Shown here in pieces: positions 1 through 8,712 of a stretch of 52,812 nt of DNA. How positions within the stretch are numbered: position 1 is the stretch's first letter; every line of letters starts with the position of its first letter. Source of the DNA: Allobosea sp. 12-68-7 (GTDB taxonomy: Bacteria; Pseudomonadota; Alphaproteobacteria; Rhizobiales; Beijerinckiaceae); the NCBI GenBank assembly GCA_002279705.1, contig NCCO01000001.1:1-52812 (forward strand), read 5' to 3'. Below the pieces are notes generated by a model. It was not told where the DNA came from. It was given only the letters and a program-made list of their open reading frames with translations, and ran no database searches. Position numbers and translations under genes: made by a program.

Positions 1-65
1 AGGAACCGCGACGCGAACCCCTCCCCCGCGCGCTCGCTTGCCGGCGCACCGGAACCTCGCGGCAG

Positions 66-90
66 ACCCCTCTCCTGACAGGAGAGGGGT
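66..90. repeat. Perfect 12-bp inverted repeat downstream of smpB
   Basis: A 12-base arm (ACCCCTCTCCTG), one central base and the exact reverse complement form a strong hairpin just past the smpB stop. A second small hairpin with a TTCG loop lies at 101-116. Neither is followed by a T-run on the minus strand, so they could be a non-canonical 3' stabiliser or terminator, or a dispersed palindromic element. The motif CCCCGCGCGCTCGC also occurs twice (about 24-37 and 92-105), flanking the palindrome. Confidence 0.6.
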
Positions 91-121
91 TCCCCGCGCG
101 CTCGCCTTCGGGCGAGGCGCC

Positions 122-595
122 TCAGGCGCCCGCCTTCATGATCCTCGCCTTGTCGCGGTTCCAGTCGCGGTTCTTCTCGGTCTCGCGCTTGTCGTGCAGC
201 TTCTTGCCGCGGCCCAGCCCGAGCTCGACCTTGGCCCGCCCCTTGTCGTTGAAATAGACCTTGAGCGGGATCACGGTGTAGCCGTCGCGCTGGATCGCGC
301 CCATCAGCTTGTTGATCTGGCGGCGGTGCAGCAGCAGCTTCCGCGGCCGCTTGACGTTGTGGTTGAAGCGGTTGGCCTCGAGATATTCCGGGATGTGCGC
401 GTTGAACAGGAAGAGCTCGGTGCCCATCGGCCCGGCATAGCTCTCCCCGATCGTCGCCTTGCCGCCGCGCAGCGACTTGATCTCCGTGCCCTGCAGCGCG
501 ATGCCGGCCTCGAGCGTCTCGGTGATCTCGTAATTGTAGCGCGCCTTGCGGTTGTCGGCCGCGAGCCTGTAGCGCTCCGGATCGGGCTTCTTCAT
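122..595 (-). CDS. smpB: SsrA-binding protein SmpB
   Basis: SmpB binds tmRNA and delivers it to stalled ribosomes for trans-translation in the cytoplasm. The 157-residue product has the normal family length. It shows the conserved early segment [10 protein letters not shown], the core [12 protein letters not shown], the mid-region FNAHIPEY and a basic C-terminal tail rich in Lys/Arg ([15 protein letters not shown]) that enters the ribosomal mRNA channel. The start ATG overlaps the stop of the upstream PaiB-like gene by 4 bp (ATGA), which implies translational coupling. dapA lies further upstream on the same strand, so dapA-paiB-like-smpB is a probable operon; dapA next to smpB is a common alphaproteobacterial arrangement. 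Confidence 0.97.
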   Translation of the reverse strand: MKKPDPERYRLAADNRKARYNYEITETLEAGIALQGTEIKSLRGGKATIGESYAGPMGTELFLFNAHIPEYLEANRFNHNVKRPRKLLLHRRQINKLMGAIQRDGYTVIPLKVYFNDKGRAKVELGLGRGKKLHDKRETEKNRDWNRDKARIMKAGA

Positions 596-1239
596 GACGT
601 CCCTCCCAGGGCATGGGCCTTGACGAGGCTCGCCATAGCTTGCGATTCCGATTCAGGATCCGCCGCCAGGCCCTTGAAAACGCCCAGCTTGTCGGCGTCC
701 TGCCGGGTCTGGCTGAGCTTGAACTTGCCCACCAGCGAGGCGATCTCGATCTCGATGCCGACGATGCCGCGCATCTGCGCCGCCACAAAAGCTTCCGGCG
801 CGTCAGAGACGTTCCAGGGCTCGTCGCGCGGCGCTTCCTGCTGGCGCGTCAGCGAGTCGAGCTGGACGCGCAGCCAGGCGGGATCCTCGATCGTGCGGGC
901 GGGGCCGCGGACCTGGACGGTGACGTAGTTCCAGGTCGGCACGACCTTGCCGTGCTCGCGCTTGGAGGCATACCAGGCCGGCGTGACATAGCGCTCGGTA
1001 CCGGTGAAGATCACCAGCGTCTGCGCGCCGGCCGCAATCGCCTGCCATTGCGGGTTGGGGCGGGCGAGATGCGCGCGCAGCACGCCCTGCGCGCCCTCCC
1101 CCTCATGCAGCACGAACGGGACCGGATTGGCGATCAGCCCGTCCTCGCCGACGCTGACCAGCGTCGCGAGCGGGTGGGCGCGCATGACGGCGAAGAGCGC
1201 CGCGCGATCCTCGACCTTGAAATGGCTGGGCTCGTACAT
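592..1239 (-). CDS. FMN-binding PaiB-family (negative regulator-like) protein
   Basis: This 215-residue protein belongs to the PaiB/FMN-binding split-barrel family. Family hallmarks are the N-terminal [11 protein letters not shown], the segment [14 protein letters not shown], the HLARPNPQW motif and the strand [11 protein letters not shown]. Bacillus PaiB was described as a regulator of sporulation and protease genes, but most family members are uncharacterised flavin-binding proteins, so a regulatory role here is not shown. I chose the ATG at 1239 because an AGGGAGA ribosome-binding site sits just upstream and the family begins with MYxPxHF; an in-frame start at 1290 would add a non-conserved tail. 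The gene lies about 50 bp behind dapA and overlaps smpB by 4 bp. Confidence 0.85.
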   Translation of the reverse strand: MYEPSHFKVEDRAALFAVMRAHPLATLVSVGEDGLIANPVPFVLHEGEGAQGVLRAHLARPNPQWQAIAAGAQTLVIFTGTERYVTPAWYASKREHGKVVPTWNYVTVQVRGPARTIEDPAWLRVQLDSLTRQQEAPRDEPWNVSDAPEAFVAAQMRGIVGIEIEIASLVGKFKLSQTRQDADKLGVFKGLAADPESESQAMASLVKAHALGGTS

Positions 1240-1290
1240 CCTGGTCTCCCTGGCGTCGGCCGGGGGACCGGACGGACGCAGACTCCTCAT

Positions 1291-2184
1291 TTAGGCATTC
1301 AGCAGGCCGGCGAACACCATGGCGTCGCGGATGACCTTGCCGGTCGCGGCCGTCACCGGCAACAGCGGCAGGCGGACCTCCTCCTCGACGCGGCCGAGCA
1401 GGGCGAGCCCATGCTTGGCGCCGGCGAGGCCGGGCTCCTTGAAGATCGCGTCATGCAGCGGCACGAGGCGGTCCTGCACCTTCAGCGCGCCGGCATAGTC
1501 GCCCTTCAGAGCAGCGCTCATCAGATCGGCGCAGAGTCGCGGCGCGACATTGGCGACGACCGAGATGCAGCCATGGCCGCCGGCGGCCATATAGGCCAGC
1601 GCCGTCATATCCTCGCCCGAGAGCTGGATGAAATCCGGCCCCATGGCGTGGCGCTGCTGCGAGACGCGGGCGAGATTGGCGGTGGCGTCCTTGACGCCGG
1701 CGATGTTCCTGAGCTCGTAGAGCCGCGCCATCGTCTCGACCGACATGTCGACGACCGAACGCGGCGGGATGTTGTAGATGATGATCGGGATGCCGACCGC
1801 ATCGTTCACCGCCTCGAAGTGGCGGTACAGCCCCTCCTGGGTCGGCCTGTTGTAATAGGGCGTGACGACGAGCGCGGCCTGGGCGCCGGCCTTCTCGGCA
1901 TGAACAGCGAGGTCGATCGCCTCGGTGGTGTTGTTCGAGCCGGCGCCGGCGATGACGGGCACGCGGCCCTTCGCCTGGGCGATGACGATCTCGACGACGC
2001 GCTTGTGCTCGTCATGCGACAGGGTCGGGCTCTCGCCGGTGGTACCGACCGGGACGAGGCCGCTCGACCCGCTCTCGATCTGCCACTCGACCAGCGCACG
2101 CAGCGCGTCCTCGTCGATCCGGCCGCCCTTGAACGGCGTCACCAGCGCGGGGAGCGAACCGGTGAAGGCGGGATGCTGGGTCAT
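1291..2184 (-). CDS. dapA: 4-hydroxy-tetrahydrodipicolinate synthase DapA
   Basis: DapA condenses pyruvate with aspartate semialdehyde, the first committed step of the lysine/diaminopimelate branch. The 297-residue TIM barrel carries the GTTGE motif (about residues 47-51), the catalytic Tyr in IIYNIPPRS (Y137, with R142 following) and the Schiff-base Lys in AGVKDAT (K165). All active-site residues expected for a functional enzyme are therefore present. It is the first gene of the probable dapA-paiB-like-smpB operon and is divergent from the lytic transglycosylase gene. Aspartokinase (lysC) of the same pathway is elsewhere in the window (36.8 kb). Confidence 0.95.
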   Translation of the reverse strand: MTQHPAFTGSLPALVTPFKGGRIDEDALRALVEWQIESGSSGLVPVGTTGESPTLSHDEHKRVVEIVIAQAKGRVPVIAGAGSNNTTEAIDLAVHAEKAGAQAALVVTPYYNRPTQEGLYRHFEAVNDAVGIPIIIYNIPPRSVVDMSVETMARLYELRNIAGVKDATANLARVSQQRHAMGPDFIQLSGEDMTALAYMAAGGHGCISVVANVAPRLCADLMSAALKGDYAGALKVQDRLVPLHDAIFKEPGLAGAKHGLALLGRVEEEVRLPLLPVTAATGKVIRDAMVFAGLLNA

Positions 2185-2352
2185 GGAAGCGGCGTCCTGG
2201 AGCGAGTTTTCGTGACGAGGGCGTCACACATAAACCGTCCCCGGCAGCAGGCAAAGCCGGCCTGCCGTAAAAACAGGCCTTTCCATGGTTAAGGCTTCAT
2301 AAACTCCCTTCCCCGAGCATCGCTGGCGACGCATCCGACCGTGGAGCCCGCC

Positions 2353-4221
2353 ATGGCCTCGCCTGCCATCCGCTCGCGGATGATCGCCCTCCTGCTGCCG
2401 CTCCTGCTCGCGACGCCGTCGCTCGCCGGCGACGACGGCGCCCATCCCGCCCAGCGCGATCCGGTCGGCGCCGTCGATGTCGAGACCACGGCGGCGCTGC
2501 CGCCCTACCCGGCCGACGCCTTGCGGGCGGCGGAGGTCGATCTCGACCTGCTCGCCAAGGCCGTGACCGCCTATCGCCGCGGTCAGCCGTCGGAGGGCGA
2601 CGCCATCGCCGCCTCGCTCGACGAGCCCACGGCCCGCGCGCTGCTCGAATGGGTCGCGATCCGCAGCGCCACGAGCGTGCTGCCCTTCGCCCGGATCGAC
2701 GCCTTCCTGAAGGCGAACCCGAACTACCCGGCGACGACGCTGTTCCGGAGGCGGGCCGAGGAGATGCTGGTCGCAGAGCGGAAGAGCCCGGCCGTGGTGC
2801 GGGCGTTCTTCGAGGGCCAGAAGCCGGTCAGCCCCGCCGGCCGCATCGCACTCGCGCTGGCGCTGGCGGCCGAGGGCCGCAACGCGGAGGCGTACGCGCT
2901 CGCCCGCCAGAGCTGGCTGCAGGACCATCTCGGCGCGCCGCTCGAAAAGATCGTGATCGAGGCGTTCGGCGAGAGGCTGACGCCCGCAGACCATCGGCTG
3001 CGGGCCGAGCGCTACATCTTCCGCGGCAACGACACGGCGGCGCTGCGCAATGCGGCGCGGGTCTCGGCCGACTACGTGCTGCTGGCACGCGCCCGGCTCG
3101 CCAGCGGCAAGGCGCGACGGCCGATCGCGCCGGCGCTGATCAGCGCGGTGCCGGCCGCCGCCGGCCACGGCGCCGAGGATGCCGCCGAGCGCATCGATGC
3201 CGAATGGCATGCCGGGTTCATCGCCCTGCGCTTCCGCGACCAGCCGGGGATCGCGCTTGAGCATTTCAGCGAGGCCGTGCGGCATGCCGAGACGCCGATC
3301 TCGGTCTCGCGCGCGGCCTATTGGCAGGGCCGCGCCTTCGAGGCGATCGGCAAGGCCGAGGAGGCACGGGCGGCCTATGAGCGCGCCGCCGAGCATCCGA
3401 TCGCCTATTACGGGCAGTTGGCGCGGGCGCGGCTGCGCCTGCCCGATCTGCCGCTGCGACGCTCGGCGGCGGCGGCGCTGCAGCATCTGCCCGGCCATGC
3501 CGGCGTGCGCCTGCTCTACCGGATCGGCGCGCGCGATCTCGCCGCGCAGATGCTGGTCGATCTCGGCCTGCGGCTCCACACCACCCCTGCCCTCGAGGCG
3601 CTGGCGGCGATCGCGCAGCGGGAAGGCGACACGCGCGCCCTGCTGGCGCTGGGCAAGAGCGCGCTGCAGCGCGGCTTCCCGCTCGACACCGCCGCCTTCC
3701 CGACCACGGGCGTGCCTGAATTTCCCGTGCTCGGCGACCCGATGGAGCGCGCCATCGTCCATGCCATCGCCCGCCAGGAGAGCGCCTTCGACCCGACCGC
3801 GGTGTCCCATGCCGGGGCACGCGGGCTGATGCAGATGATGCCCGCCACGGCGCGGGAGACGGCGCGGCGCGCCAGCCTGCCCTTCGACTGGCCGCGGCTC
3901 GGCCGCGACGCGCTCTACTCCGCGCAGATGGGCGCCGCCCATCTCAACGACCTGCTGAGGGAGTGGCGCGGTTCCTACATCCTGACCTTCGCCGCCTACA
4001 ATGCCGGCTCCGGCAATGTGAAGAAGTGGATCGAGGCCTATGGCGACCCGCGCCGGCCGGAGGTCGACGCGGTCGACTGGATCGAGCGCATTCCCTTCTA
4101 TGAGACGCGCAACTATGTGCAGCGGGTGATGGAGAACCTGCAGGTCTATCGCCAGCGGCTGAACCAGCGCACGGCCTATCTGATCGACCACGACTTGAAG
4201 CGTGGCGGACGGCGCGATTAG
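2353..4221 (+). CDS. Soluble lytic murein transglycosylase (Slt70-like)
   Basis: This periplasmic enzyme cleaves peptidoglycan glycan strands, leaving 1,6-anhydromuramic acid ends. The 622-residue protein has a Sec signal peptide (hydrophobic MIALLLPLLLATPSLAG), a long helical superhelix domain made of short repeats, and a C-terminal GEWL-type SLT domain. The catalytic Glu lies in IARQESAFD (about residue 476), followed by GARGLMQMMPATA and FAAYNAGSGNV, all diagnostic of family 1 lytic transglycosylases. I chose the ATG at 2353 because GTGGAG lies 7-8 bases upstream; the GTG at 2341 is inside that region. It is divergent from dapA. Confidence 0.93.
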   Translation: MASPAIRSRMIALLLPLLLATPSLAGDDGAHPAQRDPVGAVDVETTAALPPYPADALRAAEVDLDLLAKAVTAYRRGQPSEGDAIAASLDEPTARALLEWVAIRSATSVLPFARIDAFLKANPNYPATTLFRRRAEEMLVAERKSPAVVRAFFEGQKPVSPAGRIALALALAAEGRNAEAYALARQSWLQDHLGAPLEKIVIEAFGERLTPADHRLRAERYIFRGNDTAALRNAARVSADYVLLARARLASGKARRPIAPALISAVPAAAGHGAEDAAERIDAEWHAGFIALRFRDQPGIALEHFSEAVRHAETPISVSRAAYWQGRAFEAIGKAEEARAAYERAAEHPIAYYGQLARARLRLPDLPLRRSAAAALQHLPGHAGVRLLYRIGARDLAAQMLVDLGLRLHTTPALEALAAIAQREGDTRALLALGKSALQRGFPLDTAAFPTTGVPEFPVLGDPMERAIVHAIARQESAFDPTAVSHAGARGLMQMMPATARETARRASLPFDWPRLGRDALYSAQMGAAHLNDLLREWRGSYILTFAAYNAGSGNVKKWIEAYGDPRRPEVDAVDWIERIPFYETRNYVQRVMENLQVYRQRLNQRTAYLIDHDLKRGGRRD

Positions 4222-4252
4222 AGTCGCGGCAGAGATCATTCGGCGCCCTTGC

Positions 4253-4373
4253 CGTCATTCCGGGCGCAGCGAAGCGAAGACCCGGAATCCGTCGGAGGGC
4301 GCCCTTCCTGGCATGGCTGCGTTCTACGATGGATTCCGGAGCGGCGCCGCTGCGCGGCTTGTCCGGAATGACG
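4253..4373. repeat. Dispersed palindromic repeat, copy 1
   Basis: This intergenic element starts CGTCATTCCGG and ends CCGGAATGACG, with further internal complementarity (GGAATCC against GGATTCC). The whole element can fold into one long hairpin. Related copies with the same CGTCAT...ATGACG borders occur at 21075, 23919, 24808, 47069 and 50039. It lies between slt and the alpha/beta hydrolase gene. Confidence 0.85.
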
Positions 4374-4427
4374 TTGCGGTGGCGATAGCGGTCGAAGCCC
4401 CCAAGGGGCTCTCATGATGAGGGTTGA

Positions 4428-5333
4428 GTGTTGACTGCGACGACGTCCGACACCGGCTTTACCTCGCGTTTCATCAGCGCCCGCGACGGCCTGCGGCTGC
4501 ATCTGCGCGACTACGGCCCGCTGGCGGCCACCGCCCTGCCGGTCGTCTGCCTCCCGGGCTTCGCGCGCACGGCCGCCGATTTCCATGAGCTGGCGTTCGC
4601 GCTGTCGCAGGACGAGGCGAAGCCGCGGCGCGTGCTGGCGCTGGATTATCGCGGGCGCGGCCTCTCCGGCTTTGACAAGGACTGGAAGAACTACGACATC
4701 CGCATCGAGCTCGACGATCTGATGCAGGTGCTGGTGGCGACCGGCATCGAGGCGGCCGTCTTCGTCGGCACCTCGCGCGGCGGGCTCTTGACCATGGCGA
4801 TGGGGGCGGCCCGTCCAGGCGCGATCCGGGGTGTCGTGCTCAACGACATCGGCCCGATCATCGACGCGCGCGGGCTGCTGCGCATCCGCGGCTATGTCGG
4901 CAAGCTGCCGCTGCCGCGCAGTTTCGCCGAGGGCGCCGAAATCCTGAAGCGGCTCTCCGACCAGCAGTTCCCGCTCTTCGGCGAGACGGAGTGGGAGATG
5001 ATGGCGCGCCGGACCTGGACCGACCGCGACGGGCCGCTGCGGCCGGACTACGACAGCAACCTGATGAAGGTGCTGGAGGAGCTCGACCTCGAGGCGCCGC
5101 TGCCGATCCTCTGGCCCTATTTCGACGGGCTCAACGCCGTGCCGATGCTGGCGATCCGCGGCGCCCATTCCGACCTGCTGGCGGAGAAGACGCTCGTCGA
5201 GATGGGCGAGCGCCACCCGGATTGCGAGACCTTCGTCGCGCCGGGCCAGGGCCATGCGCCGATTCTGGGCAGCCGGGACATGGTGCGGCGCATCGGCCGA
5301 CTGATCGCCCGGGCGGAGCGCCGGGCGGCCTGA
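4428..5333 (+). CDS. Alpha/beta hydrolase
   Basis: This 301-residue protein has an alpha/beta-hydrolase fold. The nucleophile elbow is GTSRGG (Ser nucleophile), the oxyanion region is CLPGFART, the acid is probably the Asp in GAHSDLLAE, and the catalytic His lies in GQGHAPIL. LDYRGRGLS is typical of the fold. No signal peptide is visible, so it is probably cytosolic. The substrate cannot be inferred. Translation begins at GTG 4428 or TTG 4431, both preceded by GAGGG at about 4420. It converges with the next minus-strand gene, with only about 6 bp between the stops. Confidence 0.85.
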   Translation: MLTATTSDTGFTSRFISARDGLRLHLRDYGPLAATALPVVCLPGFARTAADFHELAFALSQDEAKPRRVLALDYRGRGLSGFDKDWKNYDIRIELDDLMQVLVATGIEAAVFVGTSRGGLLTMAMGAARPGAIRGVVLNDIGPIIDARGLLRIRGYVGKLPLPRSFAEGAEILKRLSDQQFPLFGETEWEMMARRTWTDRDGPLRPDYDSNLMKVLEELDLEAPLPILWPYFDGLNAVPMLAIRGAHSDLLAEKTLVEMGERHPDCETFVAPGQGHAPILGSRDMVRRIGRLIARAERRAA

Positions 5334-5339
5334 GGCCGC

Positions 5340-5999
5340 TCACGCCTTCGCCGGCTCGTCCCCGTCGCGCGAACTCTCGACCAGCCCGGCCCGGGCCCGC
5401 TTGGCGAAGTCGGTGTCGCCGCCGTCCGCAAGGGTCTTCGCCTGGCCGACCCAGTCCTCGCGCTCGATCCGGCCCGGGAAGGCGAGATAGCTGCCGACCC
5501 ATTCGACATTGGCCGGCGTCCAGGCGGCGATCTGATCGAAATGCCAGATGCCGAGCGCCTGCAGCCGGTCCTCGTTCTGGCGGCCGATGCCCTTGATCAG
5601 CTTGAGATCGTCGGGCCCGGCCTGCTTCGCCGCGACGAGCCCGGCCGGGCGCTGCCCGGGGATCTCGGCCTCACCCGGCACGGGTGGCAGCGTCGCGACC
5701 GGCGGGGGCGTGCCTGTTTCGGCCGCCGTTCGCGAGCCGAAGAGAAGCGAACCGGCGACGCAGCCGGCGACATAGACAGCGCTGAACAACAGCGCCGTCT
5801 CGACCCAGATGGCAGCCTTGCCGTTCAGGAATTGCAGCCAGGTCAGGCCGGCCCCGGCCGCCCAAAGCGCGGCGAACCAGCCGGCGGCGGCGCCGCCCAG
5901 CCGCAGCCTGCTGCCATCCTGGCCGATCCAGCCCATGACGAGGCCGAGTGCGAAGGCGGCGGCGAGGAACCAGACGAAATGGCTGGCGAGATACAGCAT
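5340..5999 (-). CDS. Small inner-membrane protein with helix-hairpin-helix (LKLIKGIG) tail
   Basis: This 219-residue protein has about three hydrophobic segments in the first 100 residues (for example FVWFLAAAFALGLVMGWIG), a Pro/Ala linker, and a C-terminal domain opening with DDLKLIKGIGRQNEDRLQALGI. This helix-hairpin-helix-like module is also found attached to many alphaproteobacterial membrane proteins and to some proteins annotated as complex I-associated 41-kDa-like. Its role is unknown. It starts 13 bp downstream of the stop of the OmpA-family gene on the same strand, so the two are probably co-transcribed, which suggests an envelope function. Confidence 0.75.
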   Translation of the reverse strand: MLYLASHFVWFLAAAFALGLVMGWIGQDGSRLRLGGAAAGWFAALWAAGAGLTWLQFLNGKAAIWVETALLFSAVYVAGCVAGSLLFGSRTAAETGTPPPVATLPPVPGEAEIPGQRPAGLVAAKQAGPDDLKLIKGIGRQNEDRLQALGIWHFDQIAAWTPANVEWVGSYLAFPGRIEREDWVGQAKTLADGGDTDFAKRARAGLVESSRDGDEPAKA

Positions 6000-6012
6000 G
6001 TCCGACCCTCCC

Positions 6013-8436
6013 TTACTTCGCGACCGTGAACTGGACGCGCCGGTTCATCGCCCGTGCCTCGGGCGCGCCATGCGGGACCAGCGGCCGCGTGCTGCCGAAA
6101 CCCTGCGTCTCCAGCCGCGCCGGATCGATGCCGCGCTGGACCAGCTCGTCGCGCACGCGCAGCGCGCGCCGCGCCGACAGATCGAGGTTGTTGAAGCCCG
6201 TGCGCTCGCCGTCACGGTTGGCGTGCCCCTCGATGGTGATGCGCGTCGCCGGGCACTGGGCCAGGATCGCGACGGCCTCCGCGATAACGCGCTCGGTCGG
6301 TGCGTCGAGCTGAACGACCGAGGTTCCCTGCGCGAAGAGCACCGTGTTGTTCTTGGTCAGCGCGTCGAGATCGTTCTGGCAAGTCGCCGGAGGATCGACG
6401 ACGCAGCCGGTCTGGCGCAGACCGATCGACGCGTCGGCGCGGAAACCAGCCGGAAGGCCGGAGGAGGCGCTGGTCTCGACCTCGCGCTGGATCAGATCGC
6501 GGCAGGTCAGGCCGCGCAGGGTGACGAGGTCGTCGACGATCATAGCGGAACCCAGATCCAGCCGCAGCAGATTGGTCACCGCCATAGCCGCGGCCGCGGC
6601 GAAGCCCTCGGGAGCGCCGGGCACGATCTGGGTGTCGTCGCTCCACTTGCCCTGGAGGGGCGACGCCTCGACGAGGGCGCGCAAGGCCTCGCGCGTCGCG
6701 ACGTCGGGCAGATGCCCCGACAGCGAAAGCCCGGTCCGGTCGACCGAGATCGACAGCCCATAGGGGCGAAGGGCCAGCGTCGCAGCCCCCTCGCCGACCA
6801 GGGACAGGCCGGCCGGCAGCGGGCGCCGGCGCAGGGCCGCGTCGAGCTCGGTCCAGGCGCGGCCATCGGCGACCTGTCCGGCGAGGCTCAAGGCCGAACC
6901 GGCCAGGGTCACGGTCCCCTCCTTGAGGCGGCCGAGCAGATCGAGCGCGAAGCCGGTCGCCGCCGCATAGTCAGCGGCGTCGCGCAGGTTCGGCTCCACG
7001 GCCATGCGGTCGGCGACAGCACCGGACGCCGCCAGGCCGCGGGCGCGTGCCAGAAGCGCCTCGCGCGTCGCGGCATCGGGCACGAGCCCCTGCAACGCGA
7101 CACCGTCGGGGCCGATCGCGGCCGACCAGGCCAGGGCGACGGCCGGGGGCGGGGCCGGAGCGGCGGGTGGCGGCGGGGGCAGCGGGGCCGGCGGAACCAA
7201 CGCCTCGACCGGCGCGGCCGGCGGCGCCGGAACCGGCAAGTCAGACGGCAGAAAGATCGGCGCCGGAATCTCTGGCAGCGGCGGCATCAGGCTCTCCACC
7301 GGAGGCGGCGGGGGCGGTGGCGGCGGCAGATCCGACGGCAAGAAGACCGGCTCCGGAATCGCCGGCAACGGCGGCATCAGGCTCTCGATCGGCGGCGGGG
7401 GCTCCGGCGGGCAGGCGATCGTGGCCTGGGCGACCGAATCGGGGCCATCCCCCTGCGCGATCTGCAGCCGCAGCGCCTGGCAGGCGTCATAAGTGTCGGG
7501 GCCGTCTCCCGAGAGCCGGTAGGCGTCCCCCTCCAGTTCGGCCTTGCCCTGCCGCAGCCGCGCCAGATCGGCGAGTGCGCGGCCGACCTTGGTCAGATAG
7601 GCAGCCGGCTCGCCGGCGCCGGGCTTCAGCCGGTCCTCGACGGCGATCTGTCCGGGGAAGGCCCGACGCATAAGGGCCAGAACCTGCTGACGCGCCGCGT
7701 CGGAGGGATAAAAACCCTCGAGCCGCAGGACATCACCGGCGAGCCGCTCTGCGCTCCAGCGATAGGGCGAGACGACCGACGGCTCGATGGTGCAGGGCAC
7801 GGCCTGGAATCCATCGCGCGCGAGGCGGGCAAGCGCGGCCTGCAGGGCGAGATAGGCGTCGGGCCCGGTCGCCCGCCCCTCAAGGCAAAAGCGTGTGTCG
7901 TCGAGCGCCACCTTGCCGGTGGCGAGCTGCGGCAACTCGGCCAGGGCCGAAGCCGCCATCGCGCCGAAACCGGTGGGGGCGCCGAAGGCGAAGGCCTGCC
8001 GATCCTCGACCTTGGCACCCGGCAGTGCCTTCTCGGCCGCGGCGACGAGCGCCCGGGCCGTGGTCTCGTCGGGAACGTAGCCTGCCAGCGTCACCCCATC
8101 GCCCTGGCGGGTCGCCGACCAGCTGTAGGGGCGTTGCGGGACGACCTGCGACAGCCCGCCGAGCGCACGCCGAACACCGAATTCGGCCCGCAACCGCGCC
8201 AGCGCGCGTGCGGCGCCGTCGGCCGACAGGGCCTCGCCGGCGATCGTGACGTCGCGCCCGTCGATCTGGGCCGTGACCGGGCGCGCGCCCGGCGCCTCGC
8301 CGGCGACGGACACCGCGGCGGCGACGGCCCGGCGCGTCACATCCCGCTCGATGGTCTCATCGAGAAACAGGTTCCCCGCGCCCCAGAGCAGTGCCAGTGG
8401 CACCAGCCCCCAAAGCCAACGTCCCGGCTGCGACAT
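6013..8436 (-). CDS. Large OmpA-family protein with BON-like repeats and a Pro-rich linker
   Basis: This 807-residue envelope protein begins with a membrane anchor or signal (WLWGLVPLALLWGAGNLFL). It then shows roughly four related BON-like modules of the form G-x-x-L-x-G-x-x-P-D-x-x-x-R-x-x-x (about residues 105-150, 225-272, 434-480 and 590-640). A Pro-rich linker at about 343-432 contains two near-identical 30-residue units. The C-terminal 110 residues are an OmpA/MotB peptidoglycan-binding domain (ITIEGHANRDGERTGFNNLDLSARRA; NRRVQFTV). It probably sits in the periplasm, tethered to the inner membrane and binding peptidoglycan. The small membrane protein gene follows 13 bp downstream. Confidence 0.85.
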   Translation of the reverse strand: MSQPGRWLWGLVPLALLWGAGNLFLDETIERDVTRRAVAAAVSVAGEAPGARPVTAQIDGRDVTIAGEALSADGAARALARLRAEFGVRRALGGLSQVVPQRPYSWSATRQGDGVTLAGYVPDETTARALVAAAEKALPGAKVEDRQAFAFGAPTGFGAMAASALAELPQLATGKVALDDTRFCLEGRATGPDAYLALQAALARLARDGFQAVPCTIEPSVVSPYRWSAERLAGDVLRLEGFYPSDAARQQVLALMRRAFPGQIAVEDRLKPGAGEPAAYLTKVGRALADLARLRQGKAELEGDAYRLSGDGPDTYDACQALRLQIAQGDGPDSVAQATIACPPEPPPPIESLMPPLPAIPEPVFLPSDLPPPPPPPPPVESLMPPLPEIPAPIFLPSDLPVPAPPAAPVEALVPPAPLPPPPPAAPAPPPAVALAWSAAIGPDGVALQGLVPDAATREALLARARGLAASGAVADRMAVEPNLRDAADYAAATGFALDLLGRLKEGTVTLAGSALSLAGQVADGRAWTELDAALRRRPLPAGLSLVGEGAATLALRPYGLSISVDRTGLSLSGHLPDVATREALRALVEASPLQGKWSDDTQIVPGAPEGFAAAAAMAVTNLLRLDLGSAMIVDDLVTLRGLTCRDLIQREVETSASSGLPAGFRADASIGLRQTGCVVDPPATCQNDLDALTKNNTVLFAQGTSVVQLDAPTERVIAEAVAILAQCPATRITIEGHANRDGERTGFNNLDLSARRALRVRDELVQRGIDPARLETQGFGSTRPLVPHGAPEARAMNRRVQFTVAK
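7207..7386 (-). repeat. Two 90-bp in-frame tandem units (Pro-rich linker)
   Basis: Within the OmpA-family gene, residues 351-380 and 381-410 repeat the pattern ESLMPPLPxIPxPxFLPSDL followed by a Pro tract. A third, degenerate unit begins EALVPPAPLP. The DNA repeat has a 90-bp period. It is coding, not a CRISPR or regulatory array, and is a likely site of length variation between strains. Confidence 0.85.
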
Positions 8437-8660
8437 GCCCTCTCACCCCCAAGCTCTTTCTGCCCCGGCCTGAAGCGTCGAGGCTCGAGCACCAGAGGCG
8501 GCGTCGCGCAGAGCCAGAACAAGGCCGCAGCCGTCGCTCCCGATGGAGCAGAGGTCGCGGTCCCCGTCCGAACGCGGCGACCTCTCCAAGAAGGCGTCTC
8601 GCTCGACGCCTGTCAACAGGCCAACCGGCCGCCATGGCGGTGAAAAGGACCATGAAACAC

Positions 8661-8688
8661 AAAAAAGCCCCGGGTTTCCCCGGGGCTT
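8661..8688 (-). terminator. Rho-independent terminator of the porin gene
   Basis: Read on the minus strand, a stem AGCCCCGGG / CCCGGGGCT with a GAAA loop is followed directly by TTTTTTG. It lies about 25 bp beyond the porin stop codon. This is a canonical intrinsic terminator and the strongest in the window. Confidence 0.92.
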
Positions 8689-8712
8689 CCTGACTAAGAT
8701 CGTTGGAGACGA

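Noticed and set aside
2224-4239. 671-codon minus-strand open frame opposite slt
   Set aside because: It is a high-GC shadow: the composition is Arg/Gly/Ala/His-rich with no domain, while the plus strand has a complete lytic transglycosylase with catalytic motifs.
7207-7386. Tandem repeats considered as a CRISPR-like array
   Set aside because: The units are adjacent without spacers, in frame, and encode the Pro-rich linker of the OmpA-family protein.
5809-8643. 944-codon plus-strand open frame opposite the OmpA-family gene
   Set aside because: It is an antisense artefact of GC-rich codon usage, with low-complexity Arg/Gly content and no motif; the minus strand has a clear OmpA domain.
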